Notes: generated by a model from the letters alone, not told the origin. A stretch of DNA of 64,000 nt from Niastella sp966211305 (GCA_966211305.1 CBIHPC010000006.1:1-64000); one strand, 5' to 3'; shown: positions 51,699 through 61,927, counted from the first letter of the stretch. Program-made: numbers and translations.

Positions 51699-52238
51699 TC
51701 TCTCCTCTTCCTCAACAGTCGCCAGGTCTGCTGCATTTTCGGGCTGCAGGATCTCTGGTGTTTCAGCTTCTGCTTTAAAAGTAAATTTCTTTTGGGTAAT
51801 GAAACTGAAGGCAACTACAATGAGTGTAGTGAGTATTTTAGCTACCGTGGGGTATAAATGACACTGTTCAACAAACAGCTTAATGAAAATATAATTCAGC
51901 GATATACAGCAAACCACCAATAAAAAATATCGGAACAACTGAATACGGCCACGCAAAGTTGATCCCGGAAATACAATGGTGCGGCTCATATAAAAGCCCA
52001 ATGGGAAAGTAACGGCAAAGGAAACCAGGAAAGCCGCTATATACGGACTGATATTTATACCAATGGGTGTATGAACCAACTGCTTTTTGAAAATGAAATT
52101 GTAGCTTATTGCATACAGACTTATATCCAATATAGTATTGCCACCGCCACAAGCTGCATACCTAAAGGTTTGTAATGGCATGAACCGGCGGAAAAAAGGA
52201 TAAAAAAAGTCTATAACAGCATTGATCAGGTTCTTCAC
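51687..52238 (-). CDS. GtrA family membrane protein
   Basis: The 183-residue protein has four membrane segments (about 27-50, 59-83, 94-118 and 130-147) and the GtrA pattern (FRYAACGGGNTILDISLY, FPLGFYMSRTIVF, ITQKKFTF). GtrA proteins are small four-helix membrane proteins that are thought to flip undecaprenyl-linked sugars for O-antigen or wall glycan modification. A glycosyltransferase partner is usual but none adjoins here. The last residues (ERIIS) and stop TAA lie within an octad array. Confidence 0.85.
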   Translation of the reverse strand: MKNLINAVIDFFYPFFRRFMPLQTFRYAACGGGNTILDISLYAISYNFIFKKQLVHTPIGINISPYIAAFLVSFAVTFPLGFYMSRTIVFPGSTLRGRIQLFRYFLLVVCCISLNYIFIKLFVEQCHLYPTVAKILTTLIVVAFSFITQKKFTFKAEAETPEILQPENAADLATVEEEERIIS

Positions 52239-52588
52239 GTTCGGTTATTTGTACGGTACAAAGGTAATTGAATAACAACAAACACCGGCGCCGTTCGCCC
52301 TTTCGTTTATATTTTATCGTTTTACTGCTCCGAATACTGTTTTACAACGCTCTTTTTTTGCCAAAACGGCGAAAACCTTCGATATTTTTAAGTGTCCGAT
52401 TGACCTGAATCAATAATATTCAACAACTGCAATTGTTCTCATAAAAACCTACATATTTGAGTTCAGTTTAACCCCTAAGCACCATTTAAGAGCTTCTGCC
52501 GAAGGCGGGGGCTCTTAATATTTTGCCCCCGGTCATTTATTCCCCGGTAACCGGCAATCCTTTAACTTTGCAGCCTCAAAATCAACGA
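52239..52588. other. divergent intergenic region with hairpin upstream of argS
   Basis: About 350 bases. A hairpin lies at 52486-52518 (TTAAGAGC against GCTCTTAA, with a smaller inner stem CTGCC/GGCGG) followed by TATTTT. It is upstream of the candidate promoter at 52563, so it is not in the argS leader as placed; it may end antisense or read-through transcripts. Nothing else was recognised. Confidence 0.5.
52563..52570 (+). promoter_or_regulatory. candidate -7 box for argS
   Basis: TAACTTTG fits TAnnTTTG and ends 18 bases before the ATG at 52589. Confidence 0.5.
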
Positions 52589-54430
52589 ATGGCAATAGTT
52601 TCCGTTATTCAGTCGGCAGTCAGCGCACAGATCAGTCAATTATACCAGGTACATCTTGAGCCCGCCTCCATTACGGTGAGCGAAACAAAACCCGAGTTCG
52701 AGGGCGATTATACCGTGGTGCTCTTTGCCCTGCTGAAGACCCTGAAAAAAAAGCCCGAAGAGTTGGGAAATGAACTGGGCCAGGCCCTGGTGGCCGGAAA
52801 TACCGCCCTTTTTAGCGGGTTTAATGTGATCAAAGGATTTTTGAACCTCGCGGTCAGCGACAGCTGGTGGCTGCAATTCCTGAAAGAACAATACAATAAC
52901 GCGGATTATGGCCGTCAGCAGCGCAACGGCCAGCGGGTAATGGTTGAATATTCTTCGCCCAATACCAACAAGCCGCTGCACCTTGGCCATTTGAGAAATA
53001 ATTTCCTGGGCTGGAGCGTGGCAGAGATCTATAAGGCCAATGGTTATGATGTAGTGAAAACCTGCATCGCCAACGACCGCGGTATTCATATCTGTAAAAG
53101 CATGATCGCCTGGCAACGGTTTGGGAATGGCGCTACGCCTGAAAGCACCGGAATTAAGGGCGATCACCTGGTAGGCGACTATTATGTGATGTTTGGCAAT
53201 GTGCTGAAAGAACAAATGAAGCCCATTTTAGAAAAAAAGCAGGCTGCATTAATTGCGGAAGGAAAAACTGAAGAAGAAGCGCTTAAATATTTGAAGGATA
53301 AAAAAGATGAGCTGGAAAAAGAAGCCGAGATCATGAAGGCCGCCCAGCAAATGCTGGTCGACTGGGAAGCCGGCAAACCCGATGTGGTGGAGCTGTGGCG
53401 TACCATGAACAGTTGGGTGTACAAAGGCTTCGATGAAACTTACAAACGTATCGGCAGCGATTTTGATAAGATATATTACGAAAGCGAAACCTACCTGCTG
53501 GGGAAAAATCTGGTTGAAGAAGGCTTAAGTAAAAAAGTGTTTTTTCAAAAAGACGACGGCAGTGTATGGGTTGATTTAACCAGCGATGGGCTCGATCAGA
53601 AGATCGTTCGCCGCCGCGATGGTACTTCAGTTTATATTACCCAGGATATTGGACTGGCCCAGGAAAAACAAAAAGAATTTCATTGTAACCGGAGCATCTA
53701 TGTGGTAGGTGATGAACAGAACTATCATTTCAAGGTATTAAAACTCATTTGTCAGAAACTGGGTATCGAAGGCGCCGACGGCATTTACCATTTAAGCTAT
53801 GGTATGGTGGAACTGCCTACCGGTAAAATGAAAACGCGCGAAGGTACGGTGGTTGACGCCGATGATATACTTGACGAAATGATCCGCGAAGCAACAAAGA
53901 AGAGAGAGGAAAGAGAAAAGGAAACTAATAAAACCACAGAGTTGAGCGCTGCGGAATTACAAACGCTGGATGAAATTGTTGGCAGCGGCGCCATTAAATT
54001 CTTCCTGGTTCGGGTAGATCCGCAAAAACGAATGATCTTTAATCCTGAAGAGTCGATAGACCTGCATGGTTTTACGGCCACAGCTGTTCAGTATACCTAC
54101 GCACGTACACAATCGGTATTCAGAAAAGAATTGTATACCGGCGGTGAACCAGGCGCCGACCTGTTGCCGCTGGAAAAAGAAATGATCATTAAGCTGGAAC
54201 GGTATGCTGATATCATTCGCCAGGCCGGAGATGAAATGAACCCCAGCGCTATTGCCGGTTATGTGTACGAGGTGGCGAAGTTGTACAATTCATTCTACAA
54301 CGAGCATAGCATCCTGAAAGCTGAAACACCCGTCAAGAAAGAATTGCGTTTGCAGATAAACCAGATGACAGCGCATGTAATTAAATCAGGTATGGCGTTG
54401 CTGGGAATACGGGTGCCTGATAGAATGTAG
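52589..54430 (+). CDS. argS: arginyl-tRNA synthetase
   Basis: Starting at ATG 52589 (MAIVSVIQSAVSAQ) gives 613 residues; a longer frame to 52523 is not supported because the promoter box lies between. The class I motif SSPNTNKPLHLGHLRNN (HIGH-type HLGH) and a KMSKS-like KMKTREGTVV are in place, with an Arg-synthetase N-terminal domain and a C-terminal anticodon-binding domain (DALR type). A long charged insertion (about 200-250) occurs between motifs. It charges tRNA-Arg in the cytoplasm. Confidence 0.95.
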   Translation: MAIVSVIQSAVSAQISQLYQVHLEPASITVSETKPEFEGDYTVVLFALLKTLKKKPEELGNELGQALVAGNTALFSGFNVIKGFLNLAVSDSWWLQFLKEQYNNADYGRQQRNGQRVMVEYSSPNTNKPLHLGHLRNNFLGWSVAEIYKANGYDVVKTCIANDRGIHICKSMIAWQRFGNGATPESTGIKGDHLVGDYYVMFGNVLKEQMKPILEKKQAALIAEGKTEEEALKYLKDKKDELEKEAEIMKAAQQMLVDWEAGKPDVVELWRTMNSWVYKGFDETYKRIGSDFDKIYYESETYLLGKNLVEEGLSKKVFFQKDDGSVWVDLTSDGLDQKIVRRRDGTSVYITQDIGLAQEKQKEFHCNRSIYVVGDEQNYHFKVLKLICQKLGIEGADGIYHLSYGMVELPTGKMKTREGTVVDADDILDEMIREATKKREEREKETNKTTELSAAELQTLDEIVGSGAIKFFLVRVDPQKRMIFNPEESIDLHGFTATAVQYTYARTQSVFRKELYTGGEPGADLLPLEKEMIIKLERYADIIRQAGDEMNPSAIAGYVYEVAKLYNSFYNEHSILKAETPVKKELRLQINQMTAHVIKSGMALLGIRVPDRM

Positions 54431-54436
54431 GGTGTT

Positions 54437-55465
54437 TTAGATACCCCCCGGCATCTTCTGCTCCTGCTTCAGGCTCTTCAATGAGGGGTCCATTTCAATG
54501 GCTTTATCGCACAACTGTTGGCCCTTCGCCTTCTCGCCTTTTTTCTGGTACGAAAGCCCGATCATGTAAAGCGCGTTGGCGTTTTTCTTGTCAATGGCCA
54601 GGGCTTTATCCCAGTAATTGATAGCATCGTCGTATTTGCCGGTCTGGTAATAGGCATCTGCAATATTGTACAGCAGTTCCATATCCTGCGGTTTCTTTTG
54701 CAACACTTCCTGCATCAGCGCCAGTCCTTTTTCAAAATTCTTTATGTTCAGGTAGGCATTGGCGAGGTTTTCAATATAATCGTTGCTGCGGTTGTATCCT
54801 TTGGCGCCGGCTCTTTCGAACCAGTAAATGGCTTTTTTATCGTCGGGAATGGCGTAATACACCAGTCCGGCCTCATACATCCAGTTCGCTTTTGTGCTAT
54901 CGCGCTCGATGGCCTGCTCAAAACAACCGGCTGCTTTTTTGTAATTGCTCATTTCAACCAGGCTGCGGCCTGCAATGTAAGGCGTTTCAGCACGTTTGGG
55001 GTCTTCTTTAAATGCCAGTTCGCAATATTTCAGGCATTCGCCATAATTTCCCTGCTCGTAAAAACTTTTTGCAATAATGAAGTTGGCAGAATTGCCTACT
55101 TTGGCCTCCTGCATCTTTTTTGCGTAGGTAACCGCATCGTTCCACTGGCGGGTATTTAACGAAAGCATGGCCAGTTGCTCCAGCACTTCAGGATTTTTCG
55201 CATCTATCGCAAAGGCAGCTTTGTACTTTTCGCGTGCTTCCATATAACGTTTCTGCTCGAGGAGCGACTGCCCCCAGCCTGCCTGTACTTTGGCATCGTT
55301 GGGTGAAAAACCGGCGGCTTTGGAGAAGTTCTTTTCCGCTTCGCGGTAGCGGCGGGCTTCCTGTTCGGCAACCCCTTTTTTAAAATAAAAGTCAGCACTG
55401 TCAGACTGGGCATTAGTAATGTTGGAAATGATTCCAAGCATCAAAATGAGGTTAATGTTTTTCAT
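54437..55465 (-). CDS. exported TPR protein
   Basis: The 342-residue protein has a signal peptide (residues 1-19, ending NITNAQSD) and about seven tetratricopeptide repeats, seen as spaced Ala/Gly/Tyr patterns (ADFYFKKGVAEQEARRYREAE, KVQAGWGQSLLEQKRY, LLYNIADAYYQTGKYDDAINY). TPR proteins act as scaffolds. The gene converges with argS with six bases between them and follows glgB at 30 bases on the same strand, so it may be co-transcribed with the branching enzyme. Confidence 0.85.
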   Translation of the reverse strand: MKNINLILMLGIISNITNAQSDSADFYFKKGVAEQEARRYREAEKNFSKAAGFSPNDAKVQAGWGQSLLEQKRYMEAREKYKAAFAIDAKNPEVLEQLAMLSLNTRQWNDAVTYAKKMQEAKVGNSANFIIAKSFYEQGNYGECLKYCELAFKEDPKRAETPYIAGRSLVEMSNYKKAAGCFEQAIERDSTKANWMYEAGLVYYAIPDDKKAIYWFERAGAKGYNRSNDYIENLANAYLNIKNFEKGLALMQEVLQKKPQDMELLYNIADAYYQTGKYDDAINYWDKALAIDKKNANALYMIGLSYQKKGEKAKGQQLCDKAIEMDPSLKSLKQEQKMPGGI

Positions 55466-55495
55466 AGTTATCTATTTTCAATACGTCAGAAATCT

Positions 55496-57445
55496 TTACT
55501 TCAAAACTACAGCTCCCAACGGCGGCAGGTGCACATTTATTTCATACATATTGTCATTTTTATCCAGGCAGGTTGTTAATATTTCCGGATTGAATACATC
55601 TCCGGTTCCCCAATAGTGTTTGGCGTCTGAATTAAAGATCTCGCGCCATTCACTTTTCCCGTGCGTATATACCTTCCAGTCGTGCCGCGCCACCGGGGTA
55701 AGGTTTAAAATGATCAGCAGATCATTGGCCGGGTCTTTTCCCTTACGGCGATATGCAACCACACATTCTGCCGGATGGTTCAGGTCGACCCATTCGAACC
55801 CGTAAATATTGAACTGATTTTCATACATCGCAGGCTCGTTACGTAATAAATTATTCAAATCACGAACGCAATCTTTCAACCCACGGTGCGAATCGAACTG
55901 CAACAGGTTCCATTGTAACTCGCTTTTATAATTCCATTCATTGGTATCGCCGAACTCGCAACCCATGAATAAGAGTTTCCCCCCGGGATGCGTAAACATA
56001 TACGTATACAGCGTGCGCAGGTTGGCAAACTTCTGCCAGTCGTCGCCCGGCATTTTAAAGATCATGGGGCTTTTACCGTGTACCACTTCATCATGGCTTA
56101 AGGGTAACAGGAAGTTCTCATCGTAGTAATACATCATACTGAACGAAAACTTGTTCTGGTAATGCCGGCGGTAAATGGGGTCCATTTTAAAATAGTCAAG
56201 GGTATCGTGCATCCAGCCCATCATCCATTTCATGCCAAAGCCAAGTCCGTTCCCAAATGTGGGGCGCGAAACGCCCGGCCAGTCGGTAGCTTCTTCGGCA
56301 ATGGTTTGCACATCGTGAAAATCGCGATAGATGGTTTCGTTCAGGTCTTTTATAAAGGAAATGGCCTCTATATTGCCATCGCCGCCATATTCATTTGGTT
56401 CCCACTGGCCGTGGGTACGCGAATAATTCAGTTTCAGCATGGAACTTACCGCATCGACCCGAATACCGTCGATATGATATTTATCGAACCAGAAGCGGGC
56501 GCTGCTGATAAGGAATGATTTCACTTCTCCCCTTTTGTAATTGAATACATAGCTGTTCCAGTCGGGGTGAAAACCTTTACGCATATCGGCATATTCGTAG
56601 GTATTGGCCCCGTCGAACATGAACAGCCCGTGCGCATCGTAGGGAAAATGCGAAGGCACCCAGTCGAGGATAACGCCAATGCCTGCCTCATGAAAGGCAT
56701 TGATGAGCTCCATAAAACTTTGCGGATCGCCAAAGCGGGAGGTGGGTGCGAAATACCCCGTGCCCTGGTAACCCCAACTGCCGTCGAACGGATGTTCCAT
56801 TACCGGCATAAACTCCACATGGGTAAAACCCATTTCTTTCACGTATGGCACCAGCAGCTCGCGGATCTGATCGTAGGTGTTGTATGATTCTTCATCATGT
56901 TTGTTCGGCCGCATCCAGCTGGCAAGGTGAACTTCATAAATACTGCAGGGCGCCTCCAGCGTATTGTGCCGGCCGCGGGTTTTCATCCACGCTTCATCTT
57001 TCCAGGTATAGTTCAGGTTCCAGGTAATGGAGGCCGTGTGGGGGCGTTTCTCCCAGAAATTGGCATAGGGATCGCCTTTGTCGCTTTTGGCGCCATTGAA
57101 GCCGTCGATATGATATTTGTATACTTCTCCTTTGGGTAAAGCGGGAATAAATCCTTCCCAGATGCCCGAACTGTCGAGCCGTACATAGAGGGGATGAATG
57201 GTAGGGTTCCAGTCGTTGAAATTACCGATCACCGAAATATAGGTGGCATTGGGCGCCCATACGGCAAAATAATATCCTTTTGTTCCCAGTACCTCTGTTT
57301 CGTGCGAACCAAACAGATCGTATAAACGATAATGCGTTCCCTGTTGAAAATTACGAACATCTTCTTCTGTGAAAAATGAATAGTTCCATACTTTTTTTGT
57401 ACTGTCTACAAAATGGATCTCTTCATATTTTTTTACCATATCCAT
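55496..57445 (-). CDS. glgB: 1,4-alpha-glucan branching enzyme
   Basis: Using ATG 57445 (MDMVKKYEEIHFVD) gives 649 residues; the frame continues to a TTG at 57493 that looks less likely. The protein has an N-terminal CBM48 (YFAVWAPNATYISVIGNFNDW), then a GH13 barrel with catalytic Asp in YHIDGIRVDAVSSML, Glu in TIAEEATDWP and LSHDEVVHGKSPM, and a C-terminal beta domain. It makes alpha-1,6 branches in glycogen. No other glycogen gene is adjacent. It ends 30 bases before the start of the TPR gene. Confidence 0.95.
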   Translation of the reverse strand: MDMVKKYEEIHFVDSTKKVWNYSFFTEEDVRNFQQGTHYRLYDLFGSHETEVLGTKGYYFAVWAPNATYISVIGNFNDWNPTIHPLYVRLDSSGIWEGFIPALPKGEVYKYHIDGFNGAKSDKGDPYANFWEKRPHTASITWNLNYTWKDEAWMKTRGRHNTLEAPCSIYEVHLASWMRPNKHDEESYNTYDQIRELLVPYVKEMGFTHVEFMPVMEHPFDGSWGYQGTGYFAPTSRFGDPQSFMELINAFHEAGIGVILDWVPSHFPYDAHGLFMFDGANTYEYADMRKGFHPDWNSYVFNYKRGEVKSFLISSARFWFDKYHIDGIRVDAVSSMLKLNYSRTHGQWEPNEYGGDGNIEAISFIKDLNETIYRDFHDVQTIAEEATDWPGVSRPTFGNGLGFGMKWMMGWMHDTLDYFKMDPIYRRHYQNKFSFSMMYYYDENFLLPLSHDEVVHGKSPMIFKMPGDDWQKFANLRTLYTYMFTHPGGKLLFMGCEFGDTNEWNYKSELQWNLLQFDSHRGLKDCVRDLNNLLRNEPAMYENQFNIYGFEWVDLNHPAECVVAYRRKGKDPANDLLIILNLTPVARHDWKVYTHGKSEWREIFNSDAKHYWGTGDVFNPEILTTCLDKNDNMYEINVHLPPLGAVVLK

Positions 57446-57657
57446 GCCTGATTGTTGGTTTTGTTCAGTTGTTACTTGTCTTGTTAATAGCAACCAGATA
57501 ATTATCAGGGGCTTTAACGATTAATTAAGACTACGTTTGTCCATTTACGAAATTCATTCCAGACATTCGTTCAACCACAAAGGCGTACAAGGGTGAGATT
57601 CCTTAAACATATTAACAGGTTAATATGCGTTTACGCTATTGTCGTTTCCTAACCGCT

Positions 57658-60441
57658 ATGAAAAAAACAACCGCACTCTTTTTCGTACTTTTTGTCATTT
57701 CCATTCCCGTATTTTCCCAGGATGCTGCTCTTAAAGGTACAGTAATTGACACTTCGGAAAAAAGAAACCTTTCCAATACAGTTATAGCATTATTGAGGCC
57801 AGCCGACTCGGTGTTGATGTCCTTCACCCGTTCCGGTAAAGAGGGAAATTTTACATTACAAAAGCTGCCGCCCGGTAAATTTATCCTTATGGTAACCCGC
57901 CCGGCCTATGCCGACTATTTCGACCGGGTAGAAATTGCCTCCGGCGCCACCGTTGACCTCGGGAAAGTGGCCATGACCCTGAAAAGCCAGTTGCTGCAGG
58001 AAGTAGTGGTGCAACATAAACTGGGGGCCATTCGCATAAAGGGCGATACCACTGAATATGTGGCCGATAGTTTTAAGATGGCTGCCGGCGCTACGGTGGA
58101 AGACCTGTTGAAAAAATTACCCGGTTTACAGGTAGATAAAGATGGCAAAATAACGGCCCAGGGCGAAACCGTGCAAAAGGTATTGGTTGACGGGGAAGAA
58201 TTCTTTAGCGACGATCCTACCATTGCCACCCGCGGGCTCACCGCCGATGCGGTTGATAAAGTTCAAACCTTCGACAAAAAAAGCGACCAGGCTGAGTTTA
58301 CCGGTATCGATGACGGGGAGAAAACAAAGACCATCAACCTGAAGCTGAAAGAAGACCGGAAAAAAGGGTATTTCGGAAAACTGGAGGCCGGGGCCGATGG
58401 CAATAAGTTCTGGAATAGTAACCTGATGGTAAATGCCTTTAAGGGCAAGCGGAAATTGTCGGCTTTTGGTATTATGTCGAGCACCGGCCGTACCGGGCTC
58501 GATTGGCAGGAAAGCACGAACTATGGCGGCGCTTCTATGGAAATGAATTCCGAAGACGGCGGCGGCATGTCGATAAATTTTAGCGGTGGCGACGATGAAT
58601 TTGGCGGCGGCAGTTACTGGGGCGAAGGATTGCCAAAGGGCTGGAATGGCGGCCTGCATTATTCGAATAAATGGAATGCCGATAAAATTCATTTCAACGG
58701 CGGTTACCAGTATAATAAACTGAATACCGAAGCACAGGGAAATACTTTTAGTCAAAATAAACTGCCGAATTCTATCCTGTATACAAACGACTTTGGCAAC
58801 AGTTTCAGCAGCCGAAACCGGAACATGGTCCGCGGCCTGTATGAATTTCAGATCGATTCGCTTTCAAGCCTGAAGATAACAGCTCAGGGATCGCAGGGAA
58901 ATTCATTCAGCAAAAGTAATTTTCACCAGGAGTCACTGAACGGGAATGGCGATACGCTCAGCATTATCGACCGCGAAACAAATGTGGATGCCGATAGAAA
59001 GAATTTCAATTCCACGTTGTTATGGCGGCAGAAATTCAAAAAACAGGGAAGAACATTATCGCTGAGTGCCCGGCAGAATTATACCGAAAATACTTCAACC
59101 GGTATTTATTTTTCCAATAATCATTACTATAAGATCGGGATCGATAGCACCAAAGTGCTCGACCAGCAAAAGCTGATCGACAATAAAAACGCGGTAGTGA
59201 ACGCACGTATTTCCTATACCGAACCGCTGAACAAACGATCGTTGCTCGAGTTCAATTACAGCGTCGATAACAACAAACGGGAGTCGGGCATCATCACACT
59301 TGAAAAAATTAATTCGGTTGGGAAATATGAAGATAAGATCGATTCGCTGAGCAATGAGTACAGCTTTAATGTGCTTACCCAGTCGGGCGGGATCAATTAC
59401 CGGTATGCCAAACCCAAAAAGATCTCGTTCTCCTTCGGGATGAATGTATCTTATGCCGAATTTACCCGCAAAGACCTGCGCGGCGATTCGGCCATCAGTT
59501 ACAACTTTACCAATTTCTTTCCGCAGGCAAATTTGAACTGGACCATGGGACGAAATGGCAACCTGCGGTTCAATTATAACGGCAGTACGCGGGCGCCCGG
59601 CATCGACCAGATACAACCCATTCAGGATATTACCGACCAGATGAACATCAGGGAGGGGAATCCCGATCTGAAACAGGCTTTCCGCCATAACTTTTCCCTG
59701 CGGTACAACAATTACAAGTTCCTTTCCGAACGGGGTATTTATGCAGGTGTGAATTATAATGCCACGCAGAATGATTTCAGCTCAATAAATATCCTCGATA
59801 CCACAACCGGTAAACGCACCACCCGGCCGGTGAACGTGGATGGTAATTACCGCATGAACGGCTGGATGGGGTATGGACAGAAAATTAAGAAACTGGGCAT
59901 CAGGGTGGGTATTGAAGGTGAGTGGAATATAAATCATAATACCAATTTCATTGGCGAATTACTGAACGAGAACGACAGTTATGTGTTCGGCGCCGGCCCC
60001 ACGTTAAGTTATGAAAAAGAGAAGAAATTCGAGATCTGGATAAACACCAGTTTCAGGCGTAACATTTCGAAATCATCGTTACGAAGCGACCTGGTCACTA
60101 AATTCTGGACGCAAAACCATCATTTAGATATGCGGGTATACCTGCCCTGGAAGCTGGAGATCGGCAGTAGCTGTAATTTCAATATCCGCCAAAAAACAAG
60201 TGTGTTTGAACGGAATAACAATTCTATCAGGTGGGATGTAAGGATCGACCGGAAGCTATTCAAAAATGACGTGGCGCGTTTGCGGTTTTCGGCCAATGAT
60301 ATCCTCGATCAGAATATCGGGTTCAACCGGAATATCAACAGCAACTTTGTTTCGGAAAGAACATACGATACCATCAGGCGGAACTTCTTATTGTCGTTCA
60401 TCTGGAACTTCAGCAAGAATGGAAAGCCGCAGAGTTGGTAG
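57658..60441 (+). CDS. outer-membrane beta-barrel receptor (TonB-dependent-like, OMP_b-brl_3 type)
   Basis: From ATG 57658 (MKKTTALFFVLFVIS) the protein has 927 residues, with a signal peptide ending about residue 20 (VFSQD). A carboxypeptidase-D-like regulatory domain (about 21-105) and a plug-like region (VEDLLKKLPGLQVDKDGKI, VQKVLVDGEEFFSDDPTIA) precede a long beta-barrel rich in alternating aromatic residues. This is the DUF4974/OMP-barrel type seen with GLPGLI genes; whether it is TonB-dependent is not shown, since no TonB box was located. The next gene, a GLPGLI protein, is 66 bases downstream. Confidence 0.85.
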   Translation: MKKTTALFFVLFVISIPVFSQDAALKGTVIDTSEKRNLSNTVIALLRPADSVLMSFTRSGKEGNFTLQKLPPGKFILMVTRPAYADYFDRVEIASGATVDLGKVAMTLKSQLLQEVVVQHKLGAIRIKGDTTEYVADSFKMAAGATVEDLLKKLPGLQVDKDGKITAQGETVQKVLVDGEEFFSDDPTIATRGLTADAVDKVQTFDKKSDQAEFTGIDDGEKTKTINLKLKEDRKKGYFGKLEAGADGNKFWNSNLMVNAFKGKRKLSAFGIMSSTGRTGLDWQESTNYGGASMEMNSEDGGGMSINFSGGDDEFGGGSYWGEGLPKGWNGGLHYSNKWNADKIHFNGGYQYNKLNTEAQGNTFSQNKLPNSILYTNDFGNSFSSRNRNMVRGLYEFQIDSLSSLKITAQGSQGNSFSKSNFHQESLNGNGDTLSIIDRETNVDADRKNFNSTLLWRQKFKKQGRTLSLSARQNYTENTSTGIYFSNNHYYKIGIDSTKVLDQQKLIDNKNAVVNARISYTEPLNKRSLLEFNYSVDNNKRESGIITLEKINSVGKYEDKIDSLSNEYSFNVLTQSGGINYRYAKPKKISFSFGMNVSYAEFTRKDLRGDSAISYNFTNFFPQANLNWTMGRNGNLRFNYNGSTRAPGIDQIQPIQDITDQMNIREGNPDLKQAFRHNFSLRYNNYKFLSERGIYAGVNYNATQNDFSSINILDTTTGKRTTRPVNVDGNYRMNGWMGYGQKIKKLGIRVGIEGEWNINHNTNFIGELLNENDSYVFGAGPTLSYEKEKKFEIWINTSFRRNISKSSLRSDLVTKFWTQNHHLDMRVYLPWKLEIGSSCNFNIRQKTSVFERNNNSIRWDVRIDRKLFKNDVARLRFSANDILDQNIGFNRNINSNFVSERTYDTIRRNFLLSFIWNFSKNGKPQSW

Positions 60442-60507
60442 GCATAAAGGCAACGAGGCAGAAGAGATACACTTAGACTTAGAACCTGAAAAATTATTTG
60501 TAATACA

Positions 60508-61239
60508 ATGAGGTTACTTATTTATATAGCACTTTTATTCTCCCCTACCCTGTTTGCACAGCAACAAAAATTTATTACAGAGGGAAAAATAGAATATGAA
60601 CGCAAAACAAACCAGCATGCTTTTATGGAAGAAGGCAGTATGTGGGATGAAGCGGCCAAAAAAAGCATGTCGAAATTTGTGACCTATTATTATGATCTCA
60701 CGTTCAAAGGCAACCGCACCTTGTTTCAAACGGGCCGTGATCCCGAAATAAAACAGTCGAAGTTCTGGGGCGTATTCGATTCTGAGAATACGATCTTCAC
60801 GCGGCTCGACAGCAATACATCTGTAACGCAGCGGAACATTTACAGCGATCAGTACCTGGTAGCTGATTCGCTTCGCAAGATCGACTGGAAGATAACGCCT
60901 GAGATAAGAAAGATCGCGCAGTTCGATTGCCGAAAGGCCGTAGGCCGCATAATGGATTCCATTGTAGTGATCGCCTTTTATACCGATGAAATCCTTACCA
61001 CCGGCGGACCGGAATCATTCAACGGATTGCCGGGCATGATCCTTGGGCTGGCCATTCCCCGGATGCATACAACCTGGTATGCCACCAAACTGCAACTGGT
61101 TGAAGTAAATGAGAAAGATCTTGTAGCGCCAAGGCGGGGAAAGAAAATGACCGGTAATAACTACCGGTCAACAGTAAAAGATATTCTTAATGAATGGGGA
61201 ACGGAGGGCGCTAGGCGGCAGCCTCAGCTTTTGTTGTAA
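60508..61239 (+). CDS. GLPGLI family protein
   Basis: The 243-residue exported protein (signal peptide to about residue 18, LFAQQ) carries the family-defining GLPGMILGLAI sequence near residues 173-183, within a beta-rich body (ITEGKIEYERKTNQH, FRVDC-type FDCRKAVGRI, YTDEIL). GLPGLI proteins are found beside outer-membrane receptors in Bacteroidota; their function is unknown. The gene runs 29 bases into the convergent clpP gene (61211-61239), so the two ends overlap on opposite strands. Confidence 0.85.
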   Translation: MRLLIYIALLFSPTLFAQQQKFITEGKIEYERKTNQHAFMEEGSMWDEAAKKSMSKFVTYYYDLTFKGNRTLFQTGRDPEIKQSKFWGVFDSENTIFTRLDSNTSVTQRNIYSDQYLVADSLRKIDWKITPEIRKIAQFDCRKAVGRIMDSIVVIAFYTDEILTTGGPESFNGLPGMILGLAIPRMHTTWYATKLQLVEVNEKDLVAPRRGKKMTGNNYRSTVKDILNEWGTEGARRQPQLLL

Positions 61240-61927
61240 CGGCCTCGCCCAGTACTTCATCGATCATCCCGAATGCTTTGGCCTCCTGCGCTTTCATCCA
61301 GTGGTCGCGGTCAGATGCTTCGTGCACTTTTTCATAGGGCTGACCGCTGTGCCGGGCAATGACGGTATAGAGTTCCTGTTGCAGTTTTTTTATTTCATTC
61401 ATCGTGATCTCGATGTCGGAAGCATTGCCTTGTATACCGCCTGAAGGCTGGTGTATCATTACGCGGGCATGTTGCAAGGCTGCGCGTTTACCGGCTGCGC
61501 CGGCGCATAACAGTACGGCGCTCATCGATAAGGCGGTACCGGTGCAAATGGTGGCCACATCGGGTGAAATATATTGCATGGTATCGTAAATGCCCAGTCC
61601 CGCATATACCGAACCGCCCGGAGAATTAATGTACAATTGAATGTCGCGCCGCGCATCGGCCGATTGCAGGAATAACAACTGCGCCTGTATGATGTTGGCT
61701 ATTTTATCGTCCACCGCATCGCCAAGGAAAATGATGCGGTCCATCATCAGCCGTGAGAAAACATCCATTTGAGCAACGTTCAATTGCCTTTCCTCTGTAA
61801 TATAGGGCGTCATAGCCATGGGAATAAAGCGGTTTTCCATGCGGGCTATAAATCCATCAACGTACTGGCTGCCAATGCGGTGGTGTTGAACGGCATAGGC
61901 ACGGAAATCCTGTTTCATATTTGTCAT
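61211..61927 (-). CDS. clpP: ATP-dependent Clp protease proteolytic subunit-like
   Basis: The 238-residue protein has the ClpP fold pattern: NRFIPMAM, IIFLGDAVDDKIANIIQAQLLFL, YINSPGGSVYAGLGIYDTM, the nucleophile Ser134 in GTALSMSAVLLCAG and His159 in ARVMIHQPSGG. The region before the serine differs slightly from the usual QAASMGA, but the triad positions remain. ClpP forms a barrel that degrades unfolded proteins fed by ClpX/ClpA. No clp ATPase adjoins. The C terminus is a little longer than usual, ending in an Ala/Glu-rich tail that overlaps the GLPGLI gene. Confidence 0.88.
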   Translation of the reverse strand: MTNMKQDFRAYAVQHHRIGSQYVDGFIARMENRFIPMAMTPYITEERQLNVAQMDVFSRLMMDRIIFLGDAVDDKIANIIQAQLLFLQSADARRDIQLYINSPGGSVYAGLGIYDTMQYISPDVATICTGTALSMSAVLLCAGAAGKRAALQHARVMIHQPSGGIQGNASDIEITMNEIKKLQQELYTVIARHSGQPYEKVHEASDRDHWMKAQEAKAFGMIDEVLGEAVTTKAEAAA

